Positions 29,820 through 38,318 of a stretch of DNA of 64,000 nt are shown in pieces. The stretch is from Microvirga terrestris. GTDB lineage: Bacteria > Pseudomonadota > Alphaproteobacteria > Rhizobiales > Beijerinckiaceae. The position numbers and the translations under genes are program-made. The notes beneath the pieces were generated by a model, which saw only the letters and a list, made by a program, of their open reading frames with translations, did not search any database and had not been told where the DNA came from. The stretch spans positions 62,001-126,000 of the forward strand of contig NZ_JADQDN010000005.1 in the NCBI RefSeq assembly GCF_015694425.1, given 5' to 3'. Position 1 is the first letter of the stretch; the number at the start of each line of letters is the position of its first letter.

Positions 29820-30230
29820 ATGGAATCGCTTAACCGTCGCCAGACCTTGCTCAACATTGCCGCAGCGTCTGTTGTTCTTCCAAATATACCCGCCGCCGCT
29901 CAAACGCCCGGCACACCGGAAGGCCGGGAAGTCGCTCCGGGTGTTCGTCGCGTCGAGTACTCGAAGCGCGAGACGATGATCCCGAACTACAAAACGGTCT
30001 CGATGCGCGACAACATCTATCAGCCGGGGGCGAGCACCAGCGGTGCAAGCATGGGCAATGACATGGTCTGCCACATGCTTGAGGGCGAGTTGACCGTGGA
30101 CACTGGGTCCGGCGACACGCTCTACAAAAAGGGTGACGTGTGGTCGTGTGCCAAAGGCATGCCGGAGCGCAGCAAGAATACAGGCACCACGGTTGCCATC
30201 ATGCGCGTGATCGACCTGCTGCCCGGATAG
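29820..30230 (+). CDS. Exported small cupin-domain protein
   Basis: 136 residues. The N-terminus MESLNRRQTLLNIAAASVVLP...AAAQ has an RR pair followed by a short hydrophobic stretch ending A-A-A, so it may be a Tat substrate exported to the periplasm. The body is a single cupin-like beta-barrel (MVCHMLEGELTVDTG, then YKKGDVWSCAKGMPERSKNTG). Metal-ligand histidines are fewer than in a canonical cupin, so activity is uncertain. Ribosome site GGGAGGAA precedes ATG 29820. It is monocistronic and followed by a strong terminator. Confidence 0.75.
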   Translation: MESLNRRQTLLNIAAASVVLPNIPAAAQTPGTPEGREVAPGVRRVEYSKRETMIPNYKTVSMRDNIYQPGASTSGASMGNDMVCHMLEGELTVDTGSGDTLYKKGDVWSCAKGMPERSKNTGTTVAIMRVIDLLPG

Positions 30231-30265
30231 GCTTGGGCGCACTTTCGCTGACAGGCTGAAACGAA

Positions 30266-30291
30266 GAAGGCCGGGCTTGCCCGGCCTTTTT
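30266..30291 (+). terminator. Rho-independent terminator after the cupin gene
   Basis: Stem AAGGCCGGG / CCCGGCCTT with a four-base loop, followed by TTTTTG. It lies 36 bases after the cupin stop and may also serve the convergent gene ending at 30312. Confidence 0.9.
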
Positions 30292-30311
30292 GCATCGTTC
30301 TCAGATTGAGA

Positions 30312-30677
30312 TCAGATCTGCGGACGCGGCAGCTTGCAGGCGTCGAGGGCCGTGAGGGCCTTTGCGCGGGCGGTGTCGTTGAACACGCCGGTGTCGCGAT
30401 AGGCCTGGACTTCGTCGATACTCAGGGAGCGCATGGTGCGGCCGGCATAACAGTCGCAGGAGCGGCTGAGCGAAGCCTCGCTGACACCACTCTGGAGCTT
30501 CGCCTGCGTGACGGCGCAGGCCTGGCTCACGCGGGCGCGCAGCTGACTGACACTCTCGGTCTTCAGGGCCGGATCGGGTTGGTATTGGGTGGGCATGTTG
30601 GAGGCGGCCGCATAGGCGGCAGTCGCGCTCAAGGAAACGGCCGCTGCAACGAGCAGCGCACGGGCGGTCGAGATCAT
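30312..30677 (-). CDS. Small exported protein of unknown function
   Basis: 121 residues from ATG 30677, preceded by GGGGAG. The signal peptide MISTARALLVAAAVSLSATA ends at AYAA, so the mature protein of about 96 residues is periplasmic. It contains four cysteines, three of them in ACAVTQAKL and SRSCDCYAGRTM, which could form disulfides. The rest is helical (SVSQLRARVSQ, DEVQAYRDTGVFNDTARAKALTAL). I do not recognise a family. The longer reading to 30755 would hide the signal peptide. It ends convergent with the cupin gene. Confidence 0.7.
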   Translation of the reverse strand: MISTARALLVAAAVSLSATAAYAAASNMPTQYQPDPALKTESVSQLRARVSQACAVTQAKLQSGVSEASLSRSCDCYAGRTMRSLSIDEVQAYRDTGVFNDTARAKALTALDACKLPRPQI

Positions 30678-30768
30678 GGATGGCTCCCCAGAGATGAAAT
30701 CACGTTCGGCGTTTAAGAATAGGCTTGGCCGTCCAGGATCAAGGGGAAGCGGCAAACAGGCTTAAGAC

Positions 30769-32922
30769 TTAACCAACGAGCGCCTCGGCCCGATGGTGCT
30801 TCCGCGCCACTAGGGGCTCTAGGGATAGGTCGAGATCCGCCTTTTCAAGCGCCACCCGGTTGTCGTGGAAGGCGGCGCCGCCGTAGGGCGCCACCTGATC
30901 GCCGCCGGTGAGCGTGTTGATGCCGCGACCGTACGGATGGGCGGCGTTGGGCCAGATGCCCTCGGCGATGAGCACCCCGCGCCGCACACCCTCGAACAGC
31001 TTGGCGCGCAGGAAGACCTCGCCGCGATGGTTCTTCAGCTTCACCCAATCACCCTCGGCGATCCCTTGTTTGTCGGCATCGACCGGGTGGATCATCACCT
31101 CGGGCCGGCGCTCCTTGTCGAGGGAGGTCGGGGTCTCGGTGAAGCTGGAATTGAGAAAGTTGCGGGCCGGGCTCGTGGCAAGCCGGAACGGGTGCTCCTC
31201 GGTCGCCGCTTCGATCACGCCCCAATGGTCGGGCAAGGCCGGCATGCTGGCCCAGGGACCCATCGCGCCGTTGTTGTAGGAGGGAATCTTGGCCCAGTCG
31301 GGCTTGAAGCGGAACCTGCCGTCCGGATAACCGAAGCCCTTGAGGAAATGCGCTTCCTCGAACGGCGGTTGCGCGTCGAAATGAACGTGAGCTTCCAGGT
31401 TCTCGAGGGTCCCCCAGCCGGAATTCTGCAGCGTCCAATCGATGATCTCGCGCGGCTCCATGGCAAAGCCGCGATGCTCGGCGCCGAGGCGCTCGGCCAG
31501 CCCGCGGAACACCTCGTGGTTCGAACGGCACTCGCCCGGCGGGTCAATGAGCTTCGGGCCGACCTGGAAGTGCTGGTGGCCGCCGCCGGAATAGAGGTCG
31601 TCGTGCTCCATGAACATGGTCGCGGGCAGCACGATGTCGGCCATCAGCGCCGTCTCGGTCATGAACTGCTCGTGGACGCACACAAAAAGGTCGCCGCGGG
31701 CAAAACCCTGCTTCACCAGCTCCTGTTCGGGCGCCACCGAGACCGGGTTGGTGTTCTGGATCAGCATCGCCTTCACCGGCGGCCCGTTGTAGAGCGCCTG
31801 GGGGTCGCCGGTGAGCACGCGGCCGATCTGCGACTGGTCGAGAACCCGAATGCTTTTGTCGATGGCGTCATGGCCTTCGATCAGCGCCTTGTTCCAGTGA
31901 AAGATGCCGCTGTTCGAATGCAGCGCCCCGCCGCCCTCATATTGCCACGCGCCGGTGACGGCCGGGATCGACAGGGCGGCATGCATGTTGACCACGCCGT
32001 TGCGCTGGCGCGCAAAGCCAAAGCCGAGGCGGAAATAGGTGCGCTTCGTTGTGCCCACGAGCCTGGCGAAAGCCTCGATCTCGTCCACCGACAATCCGGT
32101 GATGGCCGAGGCCCAGGCCGGATCGCGGGTGCCCAGATGCTCTTCCAGCTCACGCGGGTGATCGGTGTAGCGCTCCAGGTAGTCCCAGTCCGCATAGCCG
32201 TCGCGGAACAGCACATGCATGACTGCACAGGCAAGCGCTCCGTCGGTGCCGGGGCGCAGGACCAGCGCCATGTCGGCCTGCTTCAGGGTGGCGTTGTTGT
32301 AGATGTCGATGGCGACGATCTTGGCCCCGCGCTCCTTGCGAGCCTTCATCGCGTGGGTCATCACGTTGACCTGGGTGTGGACCGCGTTGGTGCCCCAGAT
32401 CACGATGCAGTCGGAGACCGCCATCTCGCGCGGGTCGGCACCGCGAAGATGGCCGGTGCCGGCCACGTAGCCGGTCCAGCTCATGGCCGTGCAGATGGTG
32501 GAATACTGGCCGGAATACTTCTTCACGTGGCGCAGGCGGTTGATGCCGTCACGCATCACATAGCCCATGGTGCCGGCATAGTAATAGGGCCAGACGGATT
32601 CCGACCCGAACTCCCGCTCCGCCTCCAGGAATTTTCGGGCCACGATATCCAGCGCCTCGTCCCAGGAGATGCGCTCGAACTGGCCCAACCCCTTCGGACC
32701 GGTGCGCCGCATGGGATAGAGCAGCCGGTCCGGGTTGTGGATGCGCTCCGCATAGCGGGCGACCTTGGCGCAGATCACCCCGGCCGTGTAGGTGTTGGAC
32801 TTCGCCCCGTGCACGCGCCCGATGGTGCGCCCGTCGATCACCTCCACCTCAAGGGAGCAGACGGAGGGGCAGTCATGCGGGCAGACCGAGGCGCGGCGTT
32901 CGATGCGGGGAGCTTGGTTCAT
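30769..32922 (-). CDS. Molybdopterin-dependent oxidoreductase with N-terminal [4Fe-4S] motif
   Basis: 717-residue member of the DMSO-reductase/formate-dehydrogenase superfamily. The N-terminal cysteines C-x3-C-x3-C...C (VCPHDCPSVCSLEV, then GVICAKV) bind a [4Fe-4S] cluster. Blocks such as FERISWDEALDIVARKFLEAE, MSWTGYVAGTGHLRGADP and CIVIWGTNAVHTQVNVM mark the Mo-bis-MGD fold. The C-terminal molydopterin dinucleotide-binding domain (VKLKNHRGEVFLRAKLFEGV) is present. There is no Tat signal, so it is likely cytoplasmic. It is a single gene without small subunits, so electron partner and substrate are unknown. ATG 32922 is favoured over 32985, which reads through the ndk terminator. Confidence 0.88.
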   Translation of the reverse strand: MNQAPRIERRASVCPHDCPSVCSLEVEVIDGRTIGRVHGAKSNTYTAGVICAKVARYAERIHNPDRLLYPMRRTGPKGLGQFERISWDEALDIVARKFLEAEREFGSESVWPYYYAGTMGYVMRDGINRLRHVKKYSGQYSTICTAMSWTGYVAGTGHLRGADPREMAVSDCIVIWGTNAVHTQVNVMTHAMKARKERGAKIVAIDIYNNATLKQADMALVLRPGTDGALACAVMHVLFRDGYADWDYLERYTDHPRELEEHLGTRDPAWASAITGLSVDEIEAFARLVGTTKRTYFRLGFGFARQRNGVVNMHAALSIPAVTGAWQYEGGGALHSNSGIFHWNKALIEGHDAIDKSIRVLDQSQIGRVLTGDPQALYNGPPVKAMLIQNTNPVSVAPEQELVKQGFARGDLFVCVHEQFMTETALMADIVLPATMFMEHDDLYSGGGHQHFQVGPKLIDPPGECRSNHEVFRGLAERLGAEHRGFAMEPREIIDWTLQNSGWGTLENLEAHVHFDAQPPFEEAHFLKGFGYPDGRFRFKPDWAKIPSYNNGAMGPWASMPALPDHWGVIEAATEEHPFRLATSPARNFLNSSFTETPTSLDKERRPEVMIHPVDADKQGIAEGDWVKLKNHRGEVFLRAKLFEGVRRGVLIAEGIWPNAAHPYGRGINTLTGGDQVAPYGGAAFHDNRVALEKADLDLSLEPLVARKHHRAEALVG

Positions 32923-32951
32923 GGCAGGCGCATGATGAGCGAAAGGCCGGA

Positions 32952-32979
32952 AAATGAAAAGGCCGCCCGGAGGCGGCCT
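32952..32979 (-). terminator. Rho-independent terminator of ndk
   Basis: On the minus strand, stem AGGCCGCC / GGGCGGCC with a short loop is followed by TTTTCATTTT. It lies about 26 bases after the ndk stop and just upstream of the oxidoreductase start, separating the two genes. Confidence 0.85.
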
Positions 32980-33005
32980 GACCATAAAGGCTATGCCTTG
33001 GAGGC

Positions 33006-33428
<423 letters not shown>

Positions 33429-33540
33429 GACAGCTCGCTTCTATTTATGAGGGAAATTGTGAAGTGGGGCGCTTATAGCGGCGAGCCCCCCTGGCCTCAA
33501 GCGCCTTTTGCCCTGCCCGCTTGGAAAGCTTAACCGGAGA

Positions 33541-33572
33541 GCTGGGTCCACTTTTCCGCACGATGCCCTAGT
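33541..33572. repeat. Dispersed Hyphomicrobiales-type repeat, family R3 (copy 1)
   Basis: Intergenic copy of a short motif that includes CACTTTTCCGCACGATGC, followed by CCTAG. The same 20-odd bases appear at 45114-45140, and a degenerate relative is at 59311-59336. It sits between ndk and the DUF2147 gene. Similar sequences are scattered in genomes of this order, from general knowledge. Confidence 0.7.
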
Positions 33573-33619
33573 CTTGTCCCAGAGCGGTCCGATGAAGACC
33601 GACGTAAAGGGAGTCAACA

Positions 33620-34024
33620 ATGAAAAAAGCTTTCCTTGCCGCCTTCGGCCTTGTCATGCTGGCCCTTCCGGCCCAGGCCCAGTCGGCCGACCCGAGCGGC
33701 ACCTGGGTGACCCAGAGCGGCGATACCCGGGTCAGGATCGCCCGATGCGGGGCCGAGTATTGCGGCACCATCGCCGCCTCGACCTATCAGAAGGATACCA
33801 ACAACGCCGACCCGAAGCTGCGGGACCGCGCCATCGTGGGCGTCCAGATGATCTGGGACCTCAAGCCGGACGGGGATGGCTACAAGGGCCAGCTCTACAA
33901 CCCGCAGGATGGCAAGACCTATACAGGCAAGCTCAAGGTCACGAGCCCCAAAGCCCTGCAGCTCTCCGGCTGTGTCTTCGGTGGCCTGATCTGCAAGTCG
34001 CAGACCTGGACGAAGGTGAACTAG
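33620..34024 (+). CDS. Exported DUF2147 protein
   Basis: 134 residues. Signal peptide MKKAFLAAFGLVMLALPAQAQ, then a single DUF2147 beta-barrel: PSGTWVTQSGDTRVRIARCG at the start, the YCGTIAAST strand, and the signature YTGKLKVTSPKALQLSGCVFGGLICKSQTW at the end. Four cysteines suggest disulfides in the periplasm. The family is lipocalin-like with unknown function. Ribosome site AAAGGGAG precedes ATG 33620. It is convergent with the LysE-type exporter gene, with 13 bases between stops. Confidence 0.85.
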   Translation: MKKAFLAAFGLVMLALPAQAQSADPSGTWVTQSGDTRVRIARCGAEYCGTIAASTYQKDTNNADPKLRDRAIVGVQMIWDLKPDGDGYKGQLYNPQDGKTYTGKLKVTSPKALQLSGCVFGGLICKSQTWTKVN

Positions 34025-34037
34025 GGCCCGAACCCGA

Positions 34038-34688
34038 TCAGGGATGAACCGCCATCGTGTTCCGCCACCCCTGCCAGGCCGTGAGGGCGGCGACGAGCAC
34101 AAGCAGGATACCGACAGCCCGGGTGATCGCGACGGTCACCCGGGGATTTGAGAGAAGCGCATCGCGGCTGCGGCCGGCCAGGAGCGCCAGCCCGCCATAG
34201 ACGCTGAATTGGGCGAGCAGGACCAGGATCCCGAGTACAAGCCCCTGCCACCACAATGAGCCGTAGCGCGGGGCGATGAACTGCGGAAAGACCGACAGGG
34301 TGAACATGTAGGCTTTCGGGTTGATGACGGACGTCACGGCGCCCTGGCGGAAGGCGACCCAGGGAGAGCGCCGAAGGGCAGGACCGTCGAGATCGACCGT
34401 CAGGGAGCTTCGCGCGAGACTGAAGCCGATCCAGGCCATGTAAGCCGCACCCGCGACGATCAGCACGGCAAACACGCTGGGGGCGAATTGCAGGACGACG
34501 CCGACGCCCAGGACACCGAAAGCCGTGTGGAAAACGCCCCCCAGGATGATCCCGGCGGTAGCGGCCATTCCGCCGCGCCGGCCATCGGCCAGGGCATTGG
34601 CCAAGACGAACATCATGTCCATGCCCGGCACGATGATGATGCCGAGAAGAAGGGCGAAGAAGACCCAGAGATTTTCAGTGTAGCTCAT
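34038..34688 (-). CDS. LysE/RhtB-family exporter
   Basis: 216-residue inner-membrane protein with six predicted helices, typical of amino-acid or metabolite efflux carriers. The family motif near the first loop reads IIVPGMDMMFVLANALADGRRGG, with a variant G-M-D in place of the common G-P-D/N. The block TSVINPKAYMFTLSVFPQF in helix 4 is standard. The start is ATG 34688; GTG 34694 is an alternative. It is divergent from a WYL-domain regulator at 34809, which is a likely but unproven controller of it. The substrate is unknown. Confidence 0.87.
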   Translation of the reverse strand: MSYTENLWVFFALLLGIIIVPGMDMMFVLANALADGRRGGMAATAGIILGGVFHTAFGVLGVGVVLQFAPSVFAVLIVAGAAYMAWIGFSLARSSLTVDLDGPALRRSPWVAFRQGAVTSVINPKAYMFTLSVFPQFIAPRYGSLWWQGLVLGILVLLAQFSVYGGLALLAGRSRDALLSNPRVTVAITRAVGILLVLVAALTAWQGWRNTMAVHP

Positions 34689-34808
34689 TCCCACCCCGTG
34701 CCGGCTTCTTCGGTTCGAGGCAAAGCTCCCTCAACCGAGCGTGGCTGGTATAAAGAGGGCCAACTGACAGCGCTGTGTCAGTTGTGTGAGGCCAGGCGGG
34801 AGACGGGA

Positions 34809-35498
34809 ATGCGCAAGGCTGCGCGGCTGTTCGAGATCATCCAGATTCTGAGGCTCGCACGTGCGCCGGTCACGGCTGCCCGCATCGCCGAGCAACTCGA
34901 AGTCACAGCCCGCTCCGTTTACCGCGATATCGCGGCTCTTCAAGGAATGCGTGTTCCGATCGAGGGCGGCCGCGGCATCGGCTATGTGCTGCGCCCCGGG
35001 TTCGAGCTGCCGCCGCTCATGTTTGCCGTCGAGGAAATCGAAGCGATGGTGCTCGGGCTCGCGCTTCTGGAGCGGACCGGGGACACCGGCCTGAAGGCGG
35101 CGGCCAGACACGCGAGCCGCAAGATCGCCTCGGCGGTTCCGGCGCCGCTGCGGACGTCGCTCGAAGCGAACGCCCTTCACGCCTGGGGCACGATCACGCC
35201 AGCCCCGGAGGGCATCGATCTCTCGCTGGTCCGCGATGCCATCCGGCAGGAGAGAAAGCTCGATGTGACCTATCGCGACGAGCAGGGCCGAACGACCCGC
35301 CGGACGATCAGGCCCTTTGCGCTGATCTATTATTCTGAGGCTGCCACCATAGTCGCGTGGTGCGAACTTAGGGAAGCGATCCGGCACTTCCGAACCGACC
35401 GGATCGAGGGAAGCGAGGTCAGGGACGACCGATTCCCTGGCGAGGGCGAGCACCTCAGGCGGGATTGGGTCGCTGGCTGGGCGACCGCAGGCTCATAA
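34809..35498 (+). CDS. YafY-type transcriptional regulator (HTH + WYL domain)
   Basis: 229 residues from ATG 34809 with GGGAGACGGGA upstream. An HTH_11 helix-turn-helix is at the N-terminus (LRLARAPVTAARIAEQLEVTARSVYRDIAAL, written here as two parts: PVTAARIAEQLEVT and ARSVYRDIAALQ). A linker and then a WYL domain follow (LDVTYRDEQGRTTRR, later WCELREAIRHFRTDRI). The W-Y-L triad itself is degenerate (IYY at the expected position). Such proteins sense a ligand through the WYL domain. It is divergent from the LysE exporter and shares about 120 bases of promoter region with it. Confidence 0.85.
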   Translation: MRKAARLFEIIQILRLARAPVTAARIAEQLEVTARSVYRDIAALQGMRVPIEGGRGIGYVLRPGFELPPLMFAVEEIEAMVLGLALLERTGDTGLKAAARHASRKIASAVPAPLRTSLEANALHAWGTITPAPEGIDLSLVRDAIRQERKLDVTYRDEQGRTTRRTIRPFALIYYSEAATIVAWCELREAIRHFRTDRIEGSEVRDDRFPGEGEHLRRDWVAGWATAGS

Positions 35499-35504
35499 GC
35501 TGCC

Positions 35505-36212
35505 TTACCGCGCCTTCTGGCCGAACAGCACGGCCTGAACGGCCGGGTCGGTCAGGTCGGTCTTGTTGCGGTCCTCGGAGCTGACCTTGATGCCGCGCAG
35601 GACCGCCGGACGGGCCAGCATCGTCTCGAGCCAGCGCTTCACGTGCGGGAACTCCTCGATGTTCTGGCCCTGGCGCTCCCACAGCTTCGCCCAGGGGGCG
35701 ATGGCCATGTCGGCGATGGAATACGCGCCGGCGACGAATTCCCGGTCAGCAAGGCGGTTGTTCAGCACGCCGTAGAGGCGGTTGGTCTCGTTGGTGTAGC
35801 GGTCGATGGCATAGGGCACTTTTTCCGGCGCATAGATGCGGAAATGGTGCGCCTGCCCCAGCATGGGGCCGAAGCCGCCCATTTGCCAGAACAGCCATTG
35901 ATCGACCTCGACGCGCGCCCTCTCATCCTGCGGATAGAACTGCCCGGTCTTGCGGCCGAGATATTGCAGGATGGCGCCTGACTCGAACACGGAGATCGGC
36001 TCGTCCCCAGGCCCGTCGTGATCGACGATGGCCGGCATCTTGTTGTTGGGCGAGATGTTCAGGAATTCCGGCTTGAACTGATCGCCCTTGCCGATATTCA
36101 CCGGGTGGATCGTATAAGGCAGCCCGCATTCCTCGAGCATGATGGTGATCTTCCACCCGTTCGGGGTCGGCCAGTAATAGAGATCGATCGGTTGCTGCAC
36201 GGAAGCCGCCAT
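35505..36212 (-). CDS. Glutathione S-transferase, YfcG/YghU-like
   Basis: 235-residue two-domain GST. The thioredoxin-fold domain starts LYYWPTPNGWKITIMLEE, where T-P-N-G is the nu-class (YfcG-like) active-site pattern rather than a tyrosine or serine type. Family blocks NKMPAIVDHDG and SVFESGAILQYLGRKTG form the glutathione site. The C-terminal helical domain ends with EEFPHVKRWLETMLARPAV. Nu-class enzymes act as disulfide reductases with glutathione; that role is inferred from family. It is convergent with the WYL regulator gene, with six bases between stops. Confidence 0.88.
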   Translation of the reverse strand: MAASVQQPIDLYYWPTPNGWKITIMLEECGLPYTIHPVNIGKGDQFKPEFLNISPNNKMPAIVDHDGPGDEPISVFESGAILQYLGRKTGQFYPQDERARVEVDQWLFWQMGGFGPMLGQAHHFRIYAPEKVPYAIDRYTNETNRLYGVLNNRLADREFVAGAYSIADMAIAPWAKLWERQGQNIEEFPHVKRWLETMLARPAVLRGIKVSSEDRNKTDLTDPAVQAVLFGQKAR

Positions 36213-36400
36213 GAAACGCCTCTCTTCAGGTTACGATACGCATTCGTCCGGGGACGTTAAGACATAAGATCGGGGCTGACACCCTCACCTGCAACGAAAA
36301 TCCACGAAATCGACGCATGGCAGCTCATCGGGGCTTGCATGTTGCGGCGCGAAGATTCAGAAAGTTTATAACATAAGCAATTCGCCGTGGGGGTGATTCG

Positions 36401-36652
36401 ATGATGAACCGACTTGTGAACGCGGCTCTCGCTGCTGCGATGACCTTCGCGCTCGCCGGTGCCGTGCAGGCCACCGAGGCCAAGCCCAAGAAGGAGCCGA
36501 GCGCCGCCCAAATGGCCGCCCGCGAGCGCATGAGCAAGTGCAGCCTCGAGTGGAAAGAAGCCAAGGCCGGCGGCAAGGTCGACAAGGATATGAAATGGCC
36601 GAAGTTCTGGAGCGCCTGCAACAAGCGCCTGAAGGACGGCACGAAAGCCTGA
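36401..36652 (+). CDS. Small exported protein, PsiF-like appearance
   Basis: 83 residues. Signal peptide MMNRLVNAALAAAMTFALAG, cleaved near AVQA. The mature part is short, basic and helical (SAAQMAARERMSKCSLEWKE, then KWPKFWSACNKRLK) with two cysteines. The M-x-x-C-x...C-N-K-R pattern recalls PsiF-repeat proteins, but the match is weak. The ribosome site GGGGGTGA precedes the ATG. The next gene, at 36688, follows 35 bases later and may be co-transcribed. Confidence 0.7.
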   Translation: MMNRLVNAALAAAMTFALAGAVQATEAKPKKEPSAAQMAARERMSKCSLEWKEAKAGGKVDKDMKWPKFWSACNKRLKDGTKA

Positions 36653-36687
36653 ACGGTCGAGACACCCCGAACCAACAGGAGGTCTCC

Positions 36688-37050
36688 GTGAACTGGCTCT
36701 CCCGCATCATCACCCGGCAACCGGCTCCTGCGCTCAGAGCCGTGCCGCCACAGCAGGCTCTCTTCATCCGCCTCGATGGAGAGTCGCTTCCTCCCGCCAT
36801 CTACGAGGAATACAGCCTCGCAGGCTTCGAGAGCCAGTTGGAGATCGCTTTGGGGGGGCTCGGCGAACTCGACGGCCATGCCATCGGGGCGACCGACACG
36901 ATCATCTATCTCTACGGCCCGGACGCGGAAGCGATGTACCGCGCCGTCGAGCGCATCCTGAAGACTCACCCGCTGGCGCAGGACGCGAGCGTGACGATCC
37001 GCAAAGGTCCGCCCGGCACAGCCCGGCACGAGATCTACACGCTGAACTGA
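36688..37050 (+). CDS. Conserved-looking protein of unknown function
   Basis: 120 residues from GTG 36688, which is preceded by a perfect AGGAGG; the frame is open from 36538 but that part overlaps the previous gene. The chain is a single alpha/beta domain: QQALFIRLDGESLPPAIYEE, then SQLEIALGGLGELDGHAIG, then DTIIYLYGPDAEAMYRAVER, and a C-terminal ASVTIRKGPPG. The last part looks like a ferredoxin-like fold. No family was recognised. It has no signal peptide and is probably cytoplasmic. Confidence 0.7.
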   Translation: MNWLSRIITRQPAPALRAVPPQQALFIRLDGESLPPAIYEEYSLAGFESQLEIALGGLGELDGHAIGATDTIIYLYGPDAEAMYRAVERILKTHPLAQDASVTIRKGPPGTARHEIYTLN

Positions 37051-37056
37051 TGGGCT

Positions 37057-37515
37057 TTACAGCTTCTTCTTGAAGCCCTCATGGCTGCGGGAGAAGCCGA
37101 GACGCTCGTAGAAGCGGTGGGCGTCGCCGCGCGTCTTGTTGGAGGTGAGCTCCATGGCGCGGGCGCCGTGTGTGCGGGCGTGGTCTTCCGCGAAGGCCAT
37201 CATCCTGGCGCCGATGCCGCTGGAGCGTCGCACAGCTTTCACCTTCACGCTCTCCACCTTCACCCGCATGGCACCACGTCCCGTGAGATTAGGAATGAAA
37301 GTGAGCTGGAACGTGCCGACGATCTCATGGCGGTCGACCGCCACGAACAGCCGGTTCTCGGGGCTGCGCTCGATGGCGGCGAAAGCGGCCTCGTAGGCTG
37401 GCTTCGTCTCAGGCGACCACGCGTCACCATGGGAGCCCAGCTCATCCTCTTCATGCAGGCGGATGATCGCTTCGAGATCGCCGGCCTGCGCTTCGCGGAT
37501 CACCAGATTGCTCAT
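37057..37515 (-). CDS. GNAT-family N-acetyltransferase
   Basis: 152 residues. Begins LVIREAQAGDLEAIIRLHEED, a classic GNAT N-terminus. The acetyl-CoA loop is seen as VESVKVKAVRRSSGIGARMM (x-V-x-x-x-x-R-x-x-G-I-G). The end GDAHRFYERLGFSRSHEGF is also characteristic. The substrate is unknown. The start overlaps the stop of the GST gene at 37512-38153 by four bases, so the two are translationally coupled. Confidence 0.88.
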   Translation of the reverse strand: MSNLVIREAQAGDLEAIIRLHEEDELGSHGDAWSPETKPAYEAAFAAIERSPENRLFVAVDRHEIVGTFQLTFIPNLTGRGAMRVKVESVKVKAVRRSSGIGARMMAFAEDHARTHGARAMELTSNKTRGDAHRFYERLGFSRSHEGFKKKL

Positions 37516-38153
37516 GCGGCCGCCCGGGATTCCATCGGCAGCAGATCCTTCCGGCCTTTGAATCCGGGCAGCGCCTCAACCCGTTTCACCCAGGCCTGAA
37601 TGCCCGGATAGGCGCCGAGGTCGAAGCCGCCGTCGTCCGCGAAGGCAACAACGCCATAAACGTCGATGTCCGCGATGGTGACGCCCTCACCGACGATCCA
37701 GTTGCGGCCGGCGAGATGCTCATCGAGCACCTTCAGGGCGGCGTTGCCTCCAGCCTGGCTGAACTCCAGCACCTCCGGTCCGGCGGCACGGATGCCGAGC
37801 TTGATCGTCCTGGCGCGATAGACATTCGAGGCGAGCCGGTCGAAATCCCAGTACATCCATTCCCGCGCCTGCAGGCGCTCGTCGAGATTGGCGCCGCCGA
37901 ACTTGCCCGTCATGTCGGCGAGATATTCCATGATGGCGGCGGACTGGCAGAGATGGCGGCCGTTGTTGCGGTCGATGAGCAGAGGAACCTGCCCATAGCG
38001 CTGCTTGGACAGATGCGGCGGCTGCTTATGCTCGCCCTGCATCATGTTGACATGGACATAGTCGAACGGCTCGCCCGCCAGAGTCAGCAGCAGGCCGACC
38101 TTGTAGGTCGGGCCGGAAAAGGCAATTCCGTGAAGTTCGAACCGTGTCGCCAT
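37512..38153 (-). CDS. Glutathione S-transferase family protein
   Basis: 213 residues from ATG 38153. N-terminal thioredoxin fold ELHGIAFSGPTYKVGLLLTL with serine in the active-site region, then YGQVPLLIDRNNGRHLCQSAAIMEYLADMTG, the glutathione-binding cis-proline and E/S-x-x-I motif (here QSAAI). The helical domain contains GVTIADIDVYGVVAFADDGG, a typical GST C-domain N-capping box (T-I-A-D-I-D). The longer reading to 38585 is a chance extension. It is first of a two-gene unit with the GNAT at 37057 and is divergent from the MFS gene. The biological substrate is unknown. Confidence 0.87.
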   Translation of the reverse strand: MATRFELHGIAFSGPTYKVGLLLTLAGEPFDYVHVNMMQGEHKQPPHLSKQRYGQVPLLIDRNNGRHLCQSAAIMEYLADMTGKFGGANLDERLQAREWMYWDFDRLASNVYRARTIKLGIRAAGPEVLEFSQAGGNAALKVLDEHLAGRNWIVGEGVTIADIDVYGVVAFADDGGFDLGAYPGIQAWVKRVEALPGFKGRKDLLPMESRAAA

Positions 38154-38318
38154 GAAAGCCCCCTCGAGCGATGCTGTTGGCCGCAACCCTAGACGCCTCT
38201 TTTCCAACAGGAAAGAACCTCCCCTCAAAGACCTGTGATCTGGCGCCCGACACCGACAGATACTATGACAGGGTATTGCATCAGACGGCCGCACCGGGTC
38301 GATAGCAGGGGAATTCCA

